The position numbers were made by a program, and so were the translations under genes. Below, piece after piece: positions 35,280 through 47,227 of a stretch of 64,000 bases of DNA. Source of the DNA: Pithys albifrons albifrons (lineage: Eukaryota; Chordata; Aves; Passeriformes; Thamnophilidae); the NCBI RefSeq assembly GCF_047495875.1, contig NC_092470.1:15785001-15849000 (forward strand). The letters run 5' to 3'. Numbering within the stretch: position 1 is the first letter of the stretch; each line of letters starts with the position of its first letter. The notes below the pieces were generated by a model. That model ran no database searches, was not told the origin of the DNA, and was given only the letters and a program-made list of their open reading frames with translations.

Positions 35280-37528
35280 TGCAAATTTAATGTGTCATTG
35301 TGGCATACTTAGGAATAATTAATATAGAGGGTTACTTGTAAACTGGTACTGGGGAGAGATTTGTGAAGCCAACACCAGAAGTGGTTTTCCTTTAAACACT
35401 CAAGCTGATGATGGGTTTGATGTGAGAGTGTCAAGTGACATTTACTAGCCACGAGTATTTATATTTTGGATGTGTGTGGTGGGAGACTTTTTTTCTCTTG
35501 ACTTTTTTCTGTTCCCAAATGTTGCAGCTGTGCTTTGATTTACATGAAGCGAACAAAGTTGCAAGTTTACAGTGTTCCAGTTCCTTCCCTCATTAGAGAC
35601 CAGAATTGCAATTCAAGCAACCCCCTGGGAAAGGGGCTGGAATGTTGTATGTACGACATGAAGGCAGATGAACTTCTCAAATCTTGGCTAAGGTATGGCA
35701 AATATTGATGTATTTGCTAGAGCATGAAGGCTTCCTCTGTTAAACATGTCACAGAAGGCTGGAAATACTTTGGAGGTGCAAGAGTCAGCTTTTGTGGACA
35801 GCAAAAGATCTATCTGACCCTTGCTCACTGCAGTCCCCTTCTGAAAGCACAAAGTAAAGTATTTGGGAACTTCCGTAAAATGTAAAAAACCCTTGAAATC
35901 TGCAAATTCCCTTTTAAACCTCAAAGAGGGGGGAAGCTGTCCTGTTTTGGGATGCAAACTGGCTTGTTAGAGCAAAGGATTGGGAACAAACCTTCCCTGA
36001 AACAGCTGGGACTGATCCCCATTGGAGTCAGGATGCAGGACCAGATGGTCAGCTCTCCTGTGACAATTCTATTTTTTATTTACATAAAAGCACACTTTTA
36101 GTTGGGGAAATAAAAATGCAGCCAATTCTACTGTGAACAAATGTAATGAAAATGAAAAACTCCTGTGTCGTGAGAAGTTCTTTGTCTGACTGTTGTATCA
36201 GTAGGAGTGGAGAACAGGGAATAAACAGATCCAAAAGGGAAAGCATCAGCTGGTTTTTGGCTTTCAGGGACCAACAGAAATATAGAGAAAAATTGCTGGT
36301 AGTTGATATATCGACCACTTTTCATTATAACTTCAGTGTTTCTTTCAGCTGAAAGAGAAGATATGATATGTCTTGATTAAATGAAATGTCGTCTCAGTGT
36401 TGAATTAATTACATAGAACATGGGTAAGGACTTGGTATTGTATTAATTTGGCTACTTTGGAGAAAACATCAATAGACTGTTTGCAGATGATGACTTCATA
36501 CTCTGTGCAGGATCTCACAGCTCCTTGCAAACACTGATGTATTAACCTTCATAGAGGCAGGGAAAGCATTAAAATTTCCCTTTTGTACAAGCTAGAGTAG
36601 GATCAAGAAAGCTTCCAGGCTTTTCCTCTGCAGTTCAAAGGCAAGGGGAGTCGGATACACAGAAGTGTGTAGGACTGGACTGTAAATAAACAACTGAAAG
36701 CCTTTCTGGTCCCTACCAAGTTGCACAGGACTGGCATAAGAGCTGGTAAGAGAAGACCAGATTTCCGTGGTTTTCAATACTGAAGCTTTTAAATGAGTAT
36801 TAAGTTGTTCTCTGCTCAGTGGCTTATTAAGAACCAGCCACAGCCAGGGTTTGGCAAAGATCAAGATCAGTTTTACAAGCACAGATTGACTCAAGTGAGT
36901 TGTCACAGTCTGCTTTTCTGGGAAAAGGCAATTATAACTCAGGAAGTTCTGATGTGAAAATTATTTTGGCAGATATATTCTATTTTTAATAATTTATGCA
37001 TGCAAAAGCAACAGTAAAGATAAGGTGATGGGAAAGGTGAATCAAAGCAAAAGTCTCTTTGTGTGGGGTCAGGTTTTGTTTCAGAGACGTGTTCAAAGCA
37101 AATTTGAAGATGTTCCCTGGACTTGCCACTGCATTTAATAGGTCATTTCAGGCATGAAGAGAGGCTAAATCAGATTCCTGTTGCTTTGTAAAAGGGCTTA
37201 AAACCTGCCTTATTGAAAGACCCCATGGGCAGAGATACAATGGCTGATCTACCCACAACATCCCTGCACTGATTTGGGTTATATAAGGGGCAAAGCAGGA
37301 TAGTAGTGGTGGTTCACTGCCTGCTCACCCCTTCACCCTCTCATAAACGTGGCTGAGGCAGATTCTGTTCTGTATCTAAGTGCAGAGCCCTCCCCAGCCA
37401 GGTAGTGCCTCAAATCACAGGCATTACTGGCAGTTGCTGTGTGAGATTTTATAGCACAAACATAGTTTTATATGGTTATTATTTATTTTTATGGTTCATT
37501 GGATCAAGGCCTCCAATTTGCTTCATAG
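35280..37528. other. AT-rich unique non-coding sequence
   Basis: No gene or dispersed repeat is recognised. Many short TAAT/ATTA strings occur, notably around 36400-36450 and 36950-37020 (atttttaataatttatgcat followed by gcaaaagc). The open frames reach only 104 aa (minus, 36592-36906), without motifs. Confidence 0.45.
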
Positions 37529-37744
37529 CTCTCCAATGTCAACAACTATCTAGCTTCTAATTGGGGCTGGATCAGAATCAGCAGCCTCCTATCACTGAAA
37601 ACCTCCATGGGTGACATTTCTGACAACCCCAAAATCAATGGCAACAAGCCCAGCGACACCGAGGAAGCCAGGAACTTATCCAGCTCTCCTATGCCCATCT
37701 CCAGTGACAGGACAAAACCTGATTTCCATACTGATGAAAGTTAA
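37529..37744 (+). other. coding-like segment, candidate terminal exon or coding relic
   Basis: This open frame runs from just after a TAG (37526-37528, itself a possible acceptor ...gcttcatag) to TAA at 37742-37744, giving 71 codons. The part from ATG 37607 (45 codons, starting MGDISDNPKINGNKPSDTEE) has strong coding periodicity. About 70% of first positions are purine, about 58% of third positions are G/C, and the codons are rich in AAC, AGC, GAC and ACC. The peptide is a low-hydrophobicity, Ser/Asn/Asp-rich tail with SSSPMPISS. It is not in a frame of any recognised family. The upstream polypyrimidine tract is weak. It may be a last exon, an alternative exon or a decayed retrocopy piece. 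Confidence 0.35.
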
Positions 37745-38294
37745 TGAAGCACGGAGGAGCATCATTAAGTCATAAGCAGTTTTTGCATTAGAGACTGGAT
37801 GCAAAGAGGGTTAGGGTTTGAGGTTTTTTGTTAGTGGTTATATGACTGACTAAGACACTGTTCTGGGGAATTCAAACTTTGGATAAGAATGAGAGAAAGG
37901 CAAAAGTTAAGGGTGGAAGGAAGAATGATGTCGTCATTGGAAGAAAAAGGAAAAGAGTAAAAATATTAGCTTTTTGGGCAACATTTCTTAAATTTTAAAT
38001 TTCTACAGAAGCAGCAAAAAATTAAAGTAAAATGTAGACCTGGCTATACTTTGGTTCCAAACCCCCACAGCCTCAATAACAACAAAAATGTCAGACAAAA
38101 TTTTGGGTCTCAAAACCTTTCAAAGCCTTTTAAGTTTTAGTCAAGTTTAAGCCTTTAAGTGAAGTTAATCTTTTAAGCTAACTTTAGTTTCCCTATGCAT
38201 CATCTATGAGGAACAATCTTAAAAAAATAGCCTTTCCCATCTGCTCTAACAGTGGCAGAGCCCAACATGTGCTTCATGAATCTTGCTGTCCCTG

Positions 38295-38326
38295 CTGCCA
38301 CCTGTCCTGTTGTTTCCAGGTGGCAG
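38295..38326. repeat. short hairpin, 9-bp stem
   Basis: CTGCCACCT (38295-38303) pairs with AGGTGGCAG (38318-38326) around a 14-nt loop. This is small and may be chance. Confidence 0.5.
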
Positions 38327-39126
38327 GTCCTGCAAACCTTGTGACGGCTGTAGTGTAGGAGGGGCAGGAGTTGGATGCATCCAACCTGTCTCTTCCGCAG
38401 TCTTTGATGACAGGTTACAGGCTTTTCTCTGAACTGAGCAAACAGTTGACATATGTGCACTGAGAACAATTAAAAAATGTGCATTTGATAGATTGAAAAA
38501 AGTAAGATGCTTGTGTATGTGCTGTTTTTCTGAGAAACCACCAAATATCTAGTTCTCTATTTGCATGCCTGCAGGGAGGTTGCAACCCCCCATCTCCCCA
38601 GCTGATTCCCCAGCCCTATATTTCACCTTCCTTTTGATTGTTCTGTCATTTAAAGACTTCACATAATAGGCTATTATTCTCAGAGTTGCTATTATATTTT
38701 ATTAATAGAATGGGGGGAAATTTATTGTCACAAACTCTGAAAGATTTGCTCTTGCAGCACTCACAGCTCTTGAAATGGGCAATTCATTTAGCTGCCTCAT
38801 TTGATGGATGTAGATCTCATCTCTTCCTCCCTACTTCTCCAGGTCCGTGGCAGGACTAGCAGTTTGGTCTCCTGGTGTCCAAGCATTGTCCAGAGGAGAA
38901 TCACTTCCAGTCACAGCAGTGGGTTACAGGGATGGAGGCTGGGTAAGTGCTGATGGCTGGAGCCCAGAGATCTGAGTTTTCCTCTCACATCTGTGCATGT
39001 GGGTGTGTGTACACGTACATACAGCCAGAACAAGTCTGTTCCTGTTTGGGAGATCAGTGTCAAAAGTGTATTTTGTAAGAGCTGGCTAGACTCCTGTTTC
39101 CACATTACTAACCAAAAGCAGTTTGG

Positions 39127-39147
39127 TTTTTTTTTTTTGGGGGGGGG
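39127..39147 (+). repeat. T12-G9 homopolymer junction
   Basis: Twelve T residues directly followed by nine G residues. This is low-complexity, probably length-variable sequence with no transposon attached. Confidence 0.85.
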
Positions 39148-40324
39148 CTCTGCTTTTCCAAATCAGTGCATGGTTCTGTCTCTCCTTTTAGAAAAATGAA
39201 GGACATATTCCAAAACCCCCATGGAGCAACTTAACCTGTGCTGGGGGTTGGGGACTGATTTGCAGAAAGGTTTCTGCTCCCCTGATGCTTATAAGAAGGG
39301 ACAAGTACAGACACGTTGGATCCAGCTGTGTCTCTCCCTTTGTCTCTGTACAACTCTTCTCCAATCCTCCAGAAACATAAGGAAAGAGTTGTTTGGTTTT
39401 TGGGTTTTTTTTTACCCTGAAGTGCTGGAACCCCTGAGGCTGGAAATCTTCTGCCTGCCCTTCTTTTTCTCCCCTGTTGGGTGTCTCCTTCATTTGTTAT
39501 CCTGGTGGCGGGTCAGCTGCTAATTGCAGAGTTTTGCAAGTGTCCGTTGTTATGTCCAGTGAAAAGCATCTTCTGGGGGTATTTTAAGCATTGTTATACA
39601 GTAGGATGGGATAGGGAGTAAGGTGTGCTGGATGAAAGAAGCTTTGTGGCTGGTCTGCCTCTGCCAGCAGGATGAACAGGAGGGGGGAAGGAAGGGGAGC
39701 ATGACTTGCTTCAGTCAGTGCATTAACCCATCCCGCTGCTTCTTGAGTTGCAGCATCTGGGGAGGTGAGCAAGACGTGGCCCTAAAGGGAAATAAGACAC
39801 CTGTGGTGGGAATCAGCTTTTAGTTACTAGCCAGTGCCTGACTGATTTGGGTTTTTTTTGTCTTTGACACGTTTTTCTCCAGCTCACTTTTCTGTCAGAC
39901 CCAGAACAAATGGTATTTAATCTGCAGATGCAGCCCACAGCTGGAATAAATGTATGCATACCTGCACCTTTGACTGGGTTTAGGTATTTATCAGGGAGAG
40001 CAAAAGTGCTTCCATATTCTTGGATAAGGGTCATGCATTTTATGCAAAGGAGGAATATAAATTCACAGCTACCTATTACAGCTGTAGCAGCTGGTCTCAC
40101 TAGACTTGCTTGTATCCTAAATAGTCTGTTACAGTCACCAAGGTGCTGGTTTAGTCTGAAAAAGGATGTTGCAGTCTGGTCTGTGGCAGCAGGAGCACAG
40201 GGCGATGTATGAATCACCTGTGGCCAAGCTCAGTGTGGAGTGGGTGCTGGAAAACTACTGTTCTGACACCCAGTTTGTGTTCTGAGCAACAGGGGGTTGT
40301 GTCTTTACCTTATGGTGAAGTGTA

Positions 40325-40466
40325 GAATCACCATCCCTGAAAGAGTTCAAAAAATGTGTAGATATGGTACCTGGGGACATAGGTTAGTAATGACCATGGC
40401 AGTGCTGGGTTAATGGTTGGACTCAATGGTTTTAGAGGTCTTTTGACTAAATGATTCTTCGATTAT
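40325..40466 (+). mobile_element. CR1 LINE 3'-end fragment
   Basis: Plus-oriented CR1 tail. In order it shows agaatcaccatccctgaaag, agttcaaaaaatgtgtagat, accatggcagtgctgggtta, atggttggactcaatggttt and agaggtcttttgac...atgattcttcgat. It is the longest plus-strand copy here, 5'-truncated with no coding remnant. Confidence 0.93.
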
Positions 40467-40904
40467 TAATGCAAAGACTTCACTGTCATAAACCAACACT
40501 GACAAATTGATATCCGATATGGAGGGATTTGAAGATGATCTTTCCTGGAGTAAACACTCCCAAATATTCTCATTGATGGAATTGGGAATAGAAATGGGAG
40601 TTATTGACTCCCTGTTCAATATGTAACCAACATATTCAACTGTTGAAAGAAATCAATTGGGAAGGCAATGGGTGCTCTATGATATTTTAGTAGTTCATTT
40701 TCAATGTTTCTACTCATGTCCTTTCAAATCACAAACTTCAAAAATCCTTGGTTAGGCATGAACAGTATGGTTTGGGTTTTGAAGCTGTGAAGAAAATTTT
40801 GAAAATCAGAATAAGGATGTTGGATGCCCAAATATACTCAGAAGCCCAGGTTTAAGCATCTGGATTTGCATACTTTGTTTTTATTATCTGTACCTTTAAA
40901 AAGA

Positions 40905-41095
40905 GGAAAACAACTACCATGTTGCTCACTACTATTATCATTAATCCAAACAATTTGAAGGTAGTTTATTTTGTTATAAATCAGTCAATTGATTCTGTTT
41001 GTTAATTTACTTTGTTGCAAATTATCAGGCTATAGAAATTTTCTGTACATTAATGCAATAAATCTTACTTTGGCACTGCTGTTTTCTGAGTAACC
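40905..41095. promoter_or_regulatory. AT-rich homeodomain-motif block (candidate conserved element)
   Basis: The block contains ctattatcattaatcc, tcagtcaattgattctg (with palindrome TCAATTGA), ttgttaatttactttg, gcaaattatcagg and acattaatgcaataaatc. This is a high density of TAAT and octamer-like cores with no repeat signature. It resembles vertebrate conserved non-coding elements in composition. Conservation cannot be judged from one sequence. Confidence 0.25.
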
Positions 41096-41499
41096 CACAG
41101 GCAGCAGAAGTCAGATTTATTTATTTTTAAATTTTTTACATTTTCTCTATTTAAGTCCAGTTATTTCAGGGTTTTTTCCTGTCTCTCTGCTGATTTATCG
41201 AGTTTTTAAAGTCCTATCACTCTGGAGATGAGGTTCAAATGGTCTTTGGGGAGAGTTTCTTTGCATCCTCAACTCAGGAACAAATTTTGCAGGTCCTAAT
41301 TTGCAAACAAGGAACTGCTGATACTAATTATTTTTGTTGCTTATTTATCTCTTGATAGTTCCTACAATCCAATTAAAATCATTGCTGTTCCTTGCAGGTG
41401 GCATAAATCCTCATTTGGATTTCAGGAGACATAAACAATAGCAGCTTGTGAAGATGGTGCTTCTGTGAGGGGAAAATTCACTGTGAAATTCACTTTTGT

Positions 41500-41960
41500 T
41501 CCAAAAAATAAAATGAAAAGAAATTTTGAGACTATGAAGTGATCACAAGCCTCCAGCAAAAGAGATTTAAGATGGCAAATATTGTAAACCTTCTAATAAC
41601 CCTTATATCATGACTCAGATTTAATGATATTGAATGAATTAGGTCTTGAATTACCAATAATTTCTGAGAAAGTTGTCAAGAAAAAGCAAATCTATTCACA
41701 CTGGGACAAAATGTGGTTTAGAAAAAAATATAGTTTTGTTTTTAAAAAAACATCACCATCCACTTTCAAATGGTTCCCTGAGAAAATTATCCTTAAATAA
41801 CTGAGGGGAAATTGGCATAATGATTTAAAGTTGGACTGGGGAGTTGTACACTACATGTGGGTCCTAACAGTGAAATTAGGAGTAACGTATACGCTGAGCT
41901 ATGAGACAGATATTGCTTTAATGAAAGGCATAACGGTGACACTGCATGAACTTAATATTT
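41500..41960. other. AT-rich unique sequence
   Basis: A and T runs with no open frame of note, no repeat family and no clear motif cluster beyond scattered TAAT strings. Confidence 0.4.
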
Positions 41961-42063
41961 AGTCAGTGACGTTTACACTTCACAAGAGCCCAAGGGAGGC
42001 AATTAGGAGGGCTAGAGAAGGAGGGAATAATTTTACCTGTCAGGTTTGTAAGTGGGCAGCTCT

Positions 42064-42090
42064 GTCTGTGTGTGTGTATGTGTGTCTGCA
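42064..42090 (+). repeat. TG dinucleotide-rich microsatellite
   Basis: gtctgtgtgtgtgtatgtgt followed by gtctgc is a short interrupted (TG)n. Confidence 0.8.
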
Positions 42091-43187
42091 TACTTGTATG
42101 GGTATGAAAGATCCAGAAACTAAGGAAACAGAGGGGTTTGGCGGGGACTGTCAAGCCTCTGGTTATATGTGGGGAATGAGCTGTTTCCAAACCCACAAGA
42201 TTTATTTCTGGAACTGGTGGGTAGGTAGAGGGTGAAGTTAGCAGGTTTTAGCCTTCAGGGCTTTCATCTGCTTCAAATTCAGTTGAAAAAATTGCTAATT
42301 GTAACAGCAAGCAGGCACGGTACCCATGGACATCTTACAGGTGACTTCATTATGTTTTTCTTCAAAATTTGTTCTCTGCTTATTTACCCCATCCCAATTT
42401 TTCAAGGTGTGACTAAGGACCTATAGATGGAGAAGGCTCTAAATCCAGTTCTTGCAGTTCACAGGGCTCCAAATGGTGCTGTACTGCCCAGAATTAATCT
42501 GGCAAACCAGAGCTTTCCATTTGGGATGGAAAATTAAATGGTGCTAAGCTGGTGTTAAGAACTGTACAGAAATGGTTCTTGCTCCAGGAGCTTGCTAATA
42601 CCAGAACTGGTGTGGCTGCCCTCGCAGGAAGGTTTGGCTGGAGTCTGATCTCAACTTTGTGCCAGCTTGGTCTTCAACAACTGGTGAACTCCAGATCTTT
42701 CACCTCATTGTTTTTTGGGAGGTATGGATCTACAGTGTTTTATGTCCAAGGCAGATAAAGCTGATGAGAGTCAGCAAAACTCCAAATCCAGAGGCGTTTA
42801 ATTGTCACATTCTGAATGATTTCCCATTCTGACATGTTTTTGTGGGGTGATTTTTTTTTTCTCCCAAACAAACCTTCCACCCTATTTCAGTGCTCACTTG
42901 AGGTGTTTCTATGTTCCTTGCTGTGGAAGAGGGCATGGCAGACAGAACCTTGGACATAAACAAGGCTTCAGACAGCCTGAACTGTCTGAGGTCCCTACCC
43001 CATTGTTTCTGGGACCAAACCCTACCACAAGCACTGGGAGGGATTTCAATATAGGGGCCAAAGATCTCAGGAACTTGCCTCTGGTGCCCTCAAGCACGTA
43101 CCAAGAATAAGGCCATGTGTCATTGCTTCTGCTCAACACCCACTTAGGCACCTGCCCTGCCTCTGCCAGAGGTCACTGGCCCAAATC

Positions 43188-43242
43188 AGTTCATAGAATC
43201 ATAGACTACCCTGAGTTGAAAGGGACCCACAAGCTGTTGGTG
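43188..43242 (-). mobile_element. CR1 LINE 3'-end fragment
   Basis: tcatagaatcatagactacc followed by ctgagttgaaagggacccac and aagctg is a reverse-complement CR1 tail, the same subfamily type as the fragment at 3637. It is truncated shortly after. The preceding 43161-43187 (ctctgccagaggtcactggc, ccaaatc) vaguely resembles the tRNA-like SINE head seen elsewhere, but in the opposite orientation. I do not call it. Confidence 0.88.
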
Positions 43243-44359
43243 TGACTACATGAATCAACTAGTGCACCAGAGCAAACTCATCACCAAGCAGTGCTTTGAG
43301 CTTACACACTTCTCTGACTCTGAGGCAGTTATTTTTGGAGGCAATATGTATGAAGTAGAGCTTAAAAACTTTGCTTGAGCCAAGGGCAGAGAGGATGCCT
43401 CACTTAGCCTGAGGAATGCTTTTGACAGAGACACGTTGTCGCCACATCTCTTGGTTGGGAATAAGTTTTACTCCTCCTGTAAATTGAAACATTTCACTGA
43501 AGTCCAACAGCTGCAGGAGCAGTAGCTTGTCTCTTGATCACGCTTTCAGTTTTAAAACCAATTTCTAGTTCACCAATGAGGAGAAAACCCGAAGCTCATT
43601 CAAATGAGCTTTTTAATGGAAAAACCCACCTTAAATCTAAACCAATTTCATGATCTTGTCTGAGTCATGACTTTTTAAAGACCAGAGGCTGAGGCTGCAG
43701 TTAGTTGCCTTAGCAATGCTTCAGTATTTATCTGTGAGTAGAAAGATGATGGTGGGGAAAGGCTTGTGGTGTTATTTTTCCAAGGCCCTGATCATTTAGC
43801 TATCTAATTTGGGAAGCAGGACTGTCTCTGGCTGACTCTTATCACCCTTTCAGCGAGGCAGATAGCAGCCAGCACATTACTCACCGTTACCCCATGGATA
43901 TCTGGTGTCTGAGTATGTGTTATAAAATGTGGCAGCTGAAACAGTGAAACCTCTCAGCGCTGGGCACCAGGAGGTGGCTTCAGCCCCATATGGAATCAGG
44001 TGGATGGACTTGTTCTCTTGACTTCTCCTTGTCACCTGAGAGACCCTTGGTGGCTCTGCTCTGTTGTCACTCAATTAGTCACTCCTCCTGGAGATTAAAG
44101 GATGGGAAGGGGATATACCATGATATAGGAAACTTCCCTTTCTTTATTGCTGACAAAACTGCAATAATAACATGGGCAACTTTATTACAGTTAGGGGGAA
44201 AAAAAAGAAATCCTTCTCTATCTGTTGCTGTCTTCTCTCTGACAGCTGGTTTTGAGGCAACAGGGAGAGATTGAACCTCTTACTGGCACTTTGTAGCTTT
44301 ATCTTCCCTACAGGGTTTCAATGTGTTTATGTGGGTAATTTTTTTTTCCTCTTTTGCAG

Positions 44360-44431
44360 ATAGAAAATAGAGCCATGAAGTCAGAGGTGCCAACAGCTTC
44401 TTGCTGGAAATCCAGCATCCCCTGGCTCTGG
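44360..44431 (+). other. splice-bracketed 72-nt segment (candidate small exon)
   Basis: A near-ideal acceptor (nine T residues, then cctcttttgcag, ending 44359) and a near-ideal donor (CTCTGG|GTGAGTCAG at 44432) bracket exactly 72 nt. One frame is open (24 codons, phase 0 at both ends, starting IENRAMKSEVPTASCW). The peptide is tryptophan-rich and not recognisable. The splice signals are the best pair I see in the window. The coding evidence is weak, so a non-coding exon or pseudo-exon is equally likely. Confidence 0.25.
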
Positions 44432-45697
44432 GTGAGTCAGTGGTACAGTGTAGAGTGCAGTCCGGATCACCTGGCACTCACCCAGATTTACCCCTTAGGA
44501 TACTCACATGTACAGAACTTTGGTGGTGAGTCTGGACAGGCAGCAAATCATCTTATCCTTGGCTGAGGTGCTGGGAAATTTGGTGCTGGAAAAATGCTAC
44601 AGGATTTTGCTCTTAAGTGTTCTTACAGTGTAAAAATGGGAGTTTCTGGAAGATGGGTTGAAGATTTCCCTGCAGTTTGGGGAAATGCACTAGACTCCTT
44701 TCCTAGTAGAGGTAAACTAGGTCTGCCCTCCCTGGGATGTGAGGGAAGGAAAAGATGGAATAGAAAGTGTTTGCTATTTACTCCAAGTATGGTAGAGAGG
44801 TTTGAGGATTGAACAGGACTCTCATACCTGCTATGACATGGTGTTGGACTTGCTGGGTGTGTGAAAAATGTGTGCACAGAACCTCCTGGGTCCCTTTAAA
44901 ACAGCATTAATGCTTTTTAACCTGCAAAGATGAAAAAATGTCTTTTTCAACAGTGACAGAAATATTTGTTTGTAGGGGGTCTTCTGACTTGAAGCAAAAC
45001 CCTCAAACTGCCCCAAAATCATTTGGCAAGTTCTCTCCTTGCTTTCTGATGGCCCTCATGGATTTTTGGATGCCTGTGATGTGTAAAAGAGTGAAAATGG
45101 ACACTGCAGAGCTTGGAAAGCCTGGAGAGCCATGGGTAGAGCCACGAGGCTGGGTTGCTAGGAAGAAGGCACAGGTTGCACTTGCTCACTGTGACATGTG
45201 ACACACACCATGCTGACCAAGGTTGCTGAGAAACACCTGTGGCTTTGTTTTATCACCCTTAAATCTGTCCCAGTGCAAACTGGCCTATTGATGGGAATCC
45301 ACTGGTATGTGTGTAGTGGGGAGCAGACACAGAAAGGAAGTAATATTGAGTCACAGCAGTCAAAAAGGATCAAAGTGGCTATTTTTGGCGTATAAAAGGG
45401 TAAGTGATGCTGATCTGTCTCTAGACTAATTCCAACTGAACACAAAGCATTTTAACCTCTTAATCCTCACTTCTGAGTTATAGCTCGGACATTCAGGGCT
45501 TTGTGGCTTTTTGGAGATTCTCTGCTGCGTGTGACCCTAGTCCCAAGCAAATAACACACACCCCTGGCTGTTGCACAGCATGGGTGGAGTGTTGAGCGTG
45601 GTGTTAATCTTCCAAGCTCTTGTGATTTTTTGGCCTCTGTTACTGACTGTGAGGGGAATTCAGGGGAATCCTTACTGAGAAAAGCAAAAGGTTGCAT

Positions 45698-45824
45698 GGG
45701 ACTTTGAGCAACCTGGTCTAGTGAAAGGTGTCCCTGCCCATGGCAGGGCAGTTGGAACAACATGGTCTTTAAGGTCACTTCCTCTTGAAGATCATTTCCA
45801 ACTCAAAGCATTCTATGATCTACA
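45698..45824 (+). mobile_element. CR1 LINE 3'-end fragment with internal insertion
   Basis: ctttgagcaacctggtctag, gtgtccctgcccatggcagg, gcagttggaacaacatggtc and tttaaggtcac follow the plus-oriented CR1 order and end in attctatgatct. Between the tttaaggtcacttcc block and ccaactcaaagcattctatg there are about 20 extra bases (tcttgaagatcatttccaac). These look like a partial duplication of the neighbouring gatcttt...ttccaac motif. Confidence 0.88.
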
Positions 45825-46239
45825 AATATTGGATGCAACATGTAATTTTTCATTTTGTTTGGTGGAAGCTGAACCCAAGTTGCACCCTGGTCTCCTGAGG
45901 ATACCCCTAACTTTCCTGAGCTGTCCTCAAGGAAGCTGTTCCTGGGCTCTTCTCTGTCATCTTTTTCCACCTTGGCTGTTCTCTTGTCTCCGCACCACAT
46001 GCTAAAAGGTTCCTCCATGTTTCACCAGCACATGAGCTGGTGTGACTATGAATCTGTATCCATTGATTGTAGATATGAAAGCACTGTTTTGGGTTGAACC
46101 TTGTTTGTATTATTTTTTGGTTTGTGTATTTGGCCTTGACATAAAACCTAGCAGAGAGACTCTTACTTAGCCAAGGCCATTTCTGCATTCACTGCAGACG
46201 AGTGCAGTGCTCCAGGGAACCAGTTTTATTCCAGGCTTT

Positions 46240-46350
46240 GCCAGTGATTCATTTCTGGATGCTGTCTGTGTGATTCCCTCTGGGCCTCAGTTTCCTGTTC
46301 TGTAAAATGGAGATAATACCCTTTCATGGCACAGGGCTGCTTTGAAGCCT
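46240..46350 (+). mobile_element. MIR-type CORE-SINE fragment
   Basis: gattccctctgggcctcagt, ttcctgttctgtaaaatgga and gataatacc is an unmistakable match to the MIR core consensus (cctcagtttcctcatctgtaaaatggggataata). The upstream gctgtctgtgtgatt corresponds to the agctgtgtgacc block. The downstream part, with gcacagggctgctttgaagc, corresponds to the gggttgttgtgagga block, diverged. It is an ancient, immobile relic. Confidence 0.8.
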
Positions 46351-47189
46351 TTACAAAATTACTCTGATGTGTTTGGATGAAAGTTTCTATAAAGCCGATT
46401 TAAAAAAGCATGCAGCCCTCATTGAGGGGCTTGTATGGAGTGATCAGGACCTCAGAATTACTCCCCAGGATGAATGTGTCTGTGTTGAACCCTCAGACAA
46501 TGCTGAACACTGAAACAATATTCCTGTAACTCTTCTAAAAGCATCCGCTGTTGGTGCCCATGGCAGGGTTTGCTGCTATTCATTCTTCTTGTTTATTTTA
46601 TGTAAATCCTTTTCCCTTCTCATTGAAAACACAAACAAAAAAGGGACAACCAAAAAAAATTTCTGTTAAAGCTCCATAAAATTGATTCATCTTGAAGTTT
46701 TTAACAGAACCAAACCTTTGCCTATGTGTGATTTTTAAAAGAAATTCTATTTTTTCCTCCTGACTATGATATTACTGGGGGAAAACCCCTGAAAGCAGAA
46801 ATGAAAGAGATGCAGAATTTTTGTCTCCTAGCCTTTCTCCCTCCAGTCCCTTTATGTGAGCTCTCCTACCGCCCCCTCCTCCATTGCCCTCCCTCCTGCT
46901 CTGCCTCAGTTCCCATTGAAATGTCAAATGCAGCAGTTGTCTGCAAGTGAAAGAGGGGCTCCCTGGTGGGAACAGGCTGCCCTTGTAACCTGAAGGCTTC
47001 GGCTGTTCTCTTCTCCCCTTTTTGGTGTCTCCCATCCCACTTTCTCAGCAGATGTTGTGTGGGGCAATACAGGCTGTAAAGGAATGAGTTTCTTTTCACC
47101 TGGCCATGTGAATGGGCTGGCACAGAAACCCTGGCTTATTCTCTCAGACTCTGGCAACAGCTTACACAGAAAGAGATTGTTTCGCAGAG
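46351..47189. other. unique non-coding sequence
   Basis: No gene is recognised. There is an AT-rich part at 46570-46760, and the minus strand at 46860-47030 has overlapping open frames without domain motifs. Confidence 0.4.
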
Positions 47190-47196
47190 CTGTTTC

Positions 47197-47227
47197 TTTT
47201 CTCTCTCTCTCTTTTTTTTTTTTTTTT
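47197..47227 (+). repeat. (CT)n followed by T16
   Basis: ttttctctctctctc followed by sixteen T residues is a pyrimidine-rich simple repeat. The sequence after it (aaaccaagatagg) has no nearby AG-bounded exon-like frame. Confidence 0.85.

Noticed and set aside
37803..37830. Telomere-like ttagggtttgagg
   Set aside because: A single TTAGGG unit only, with no array.
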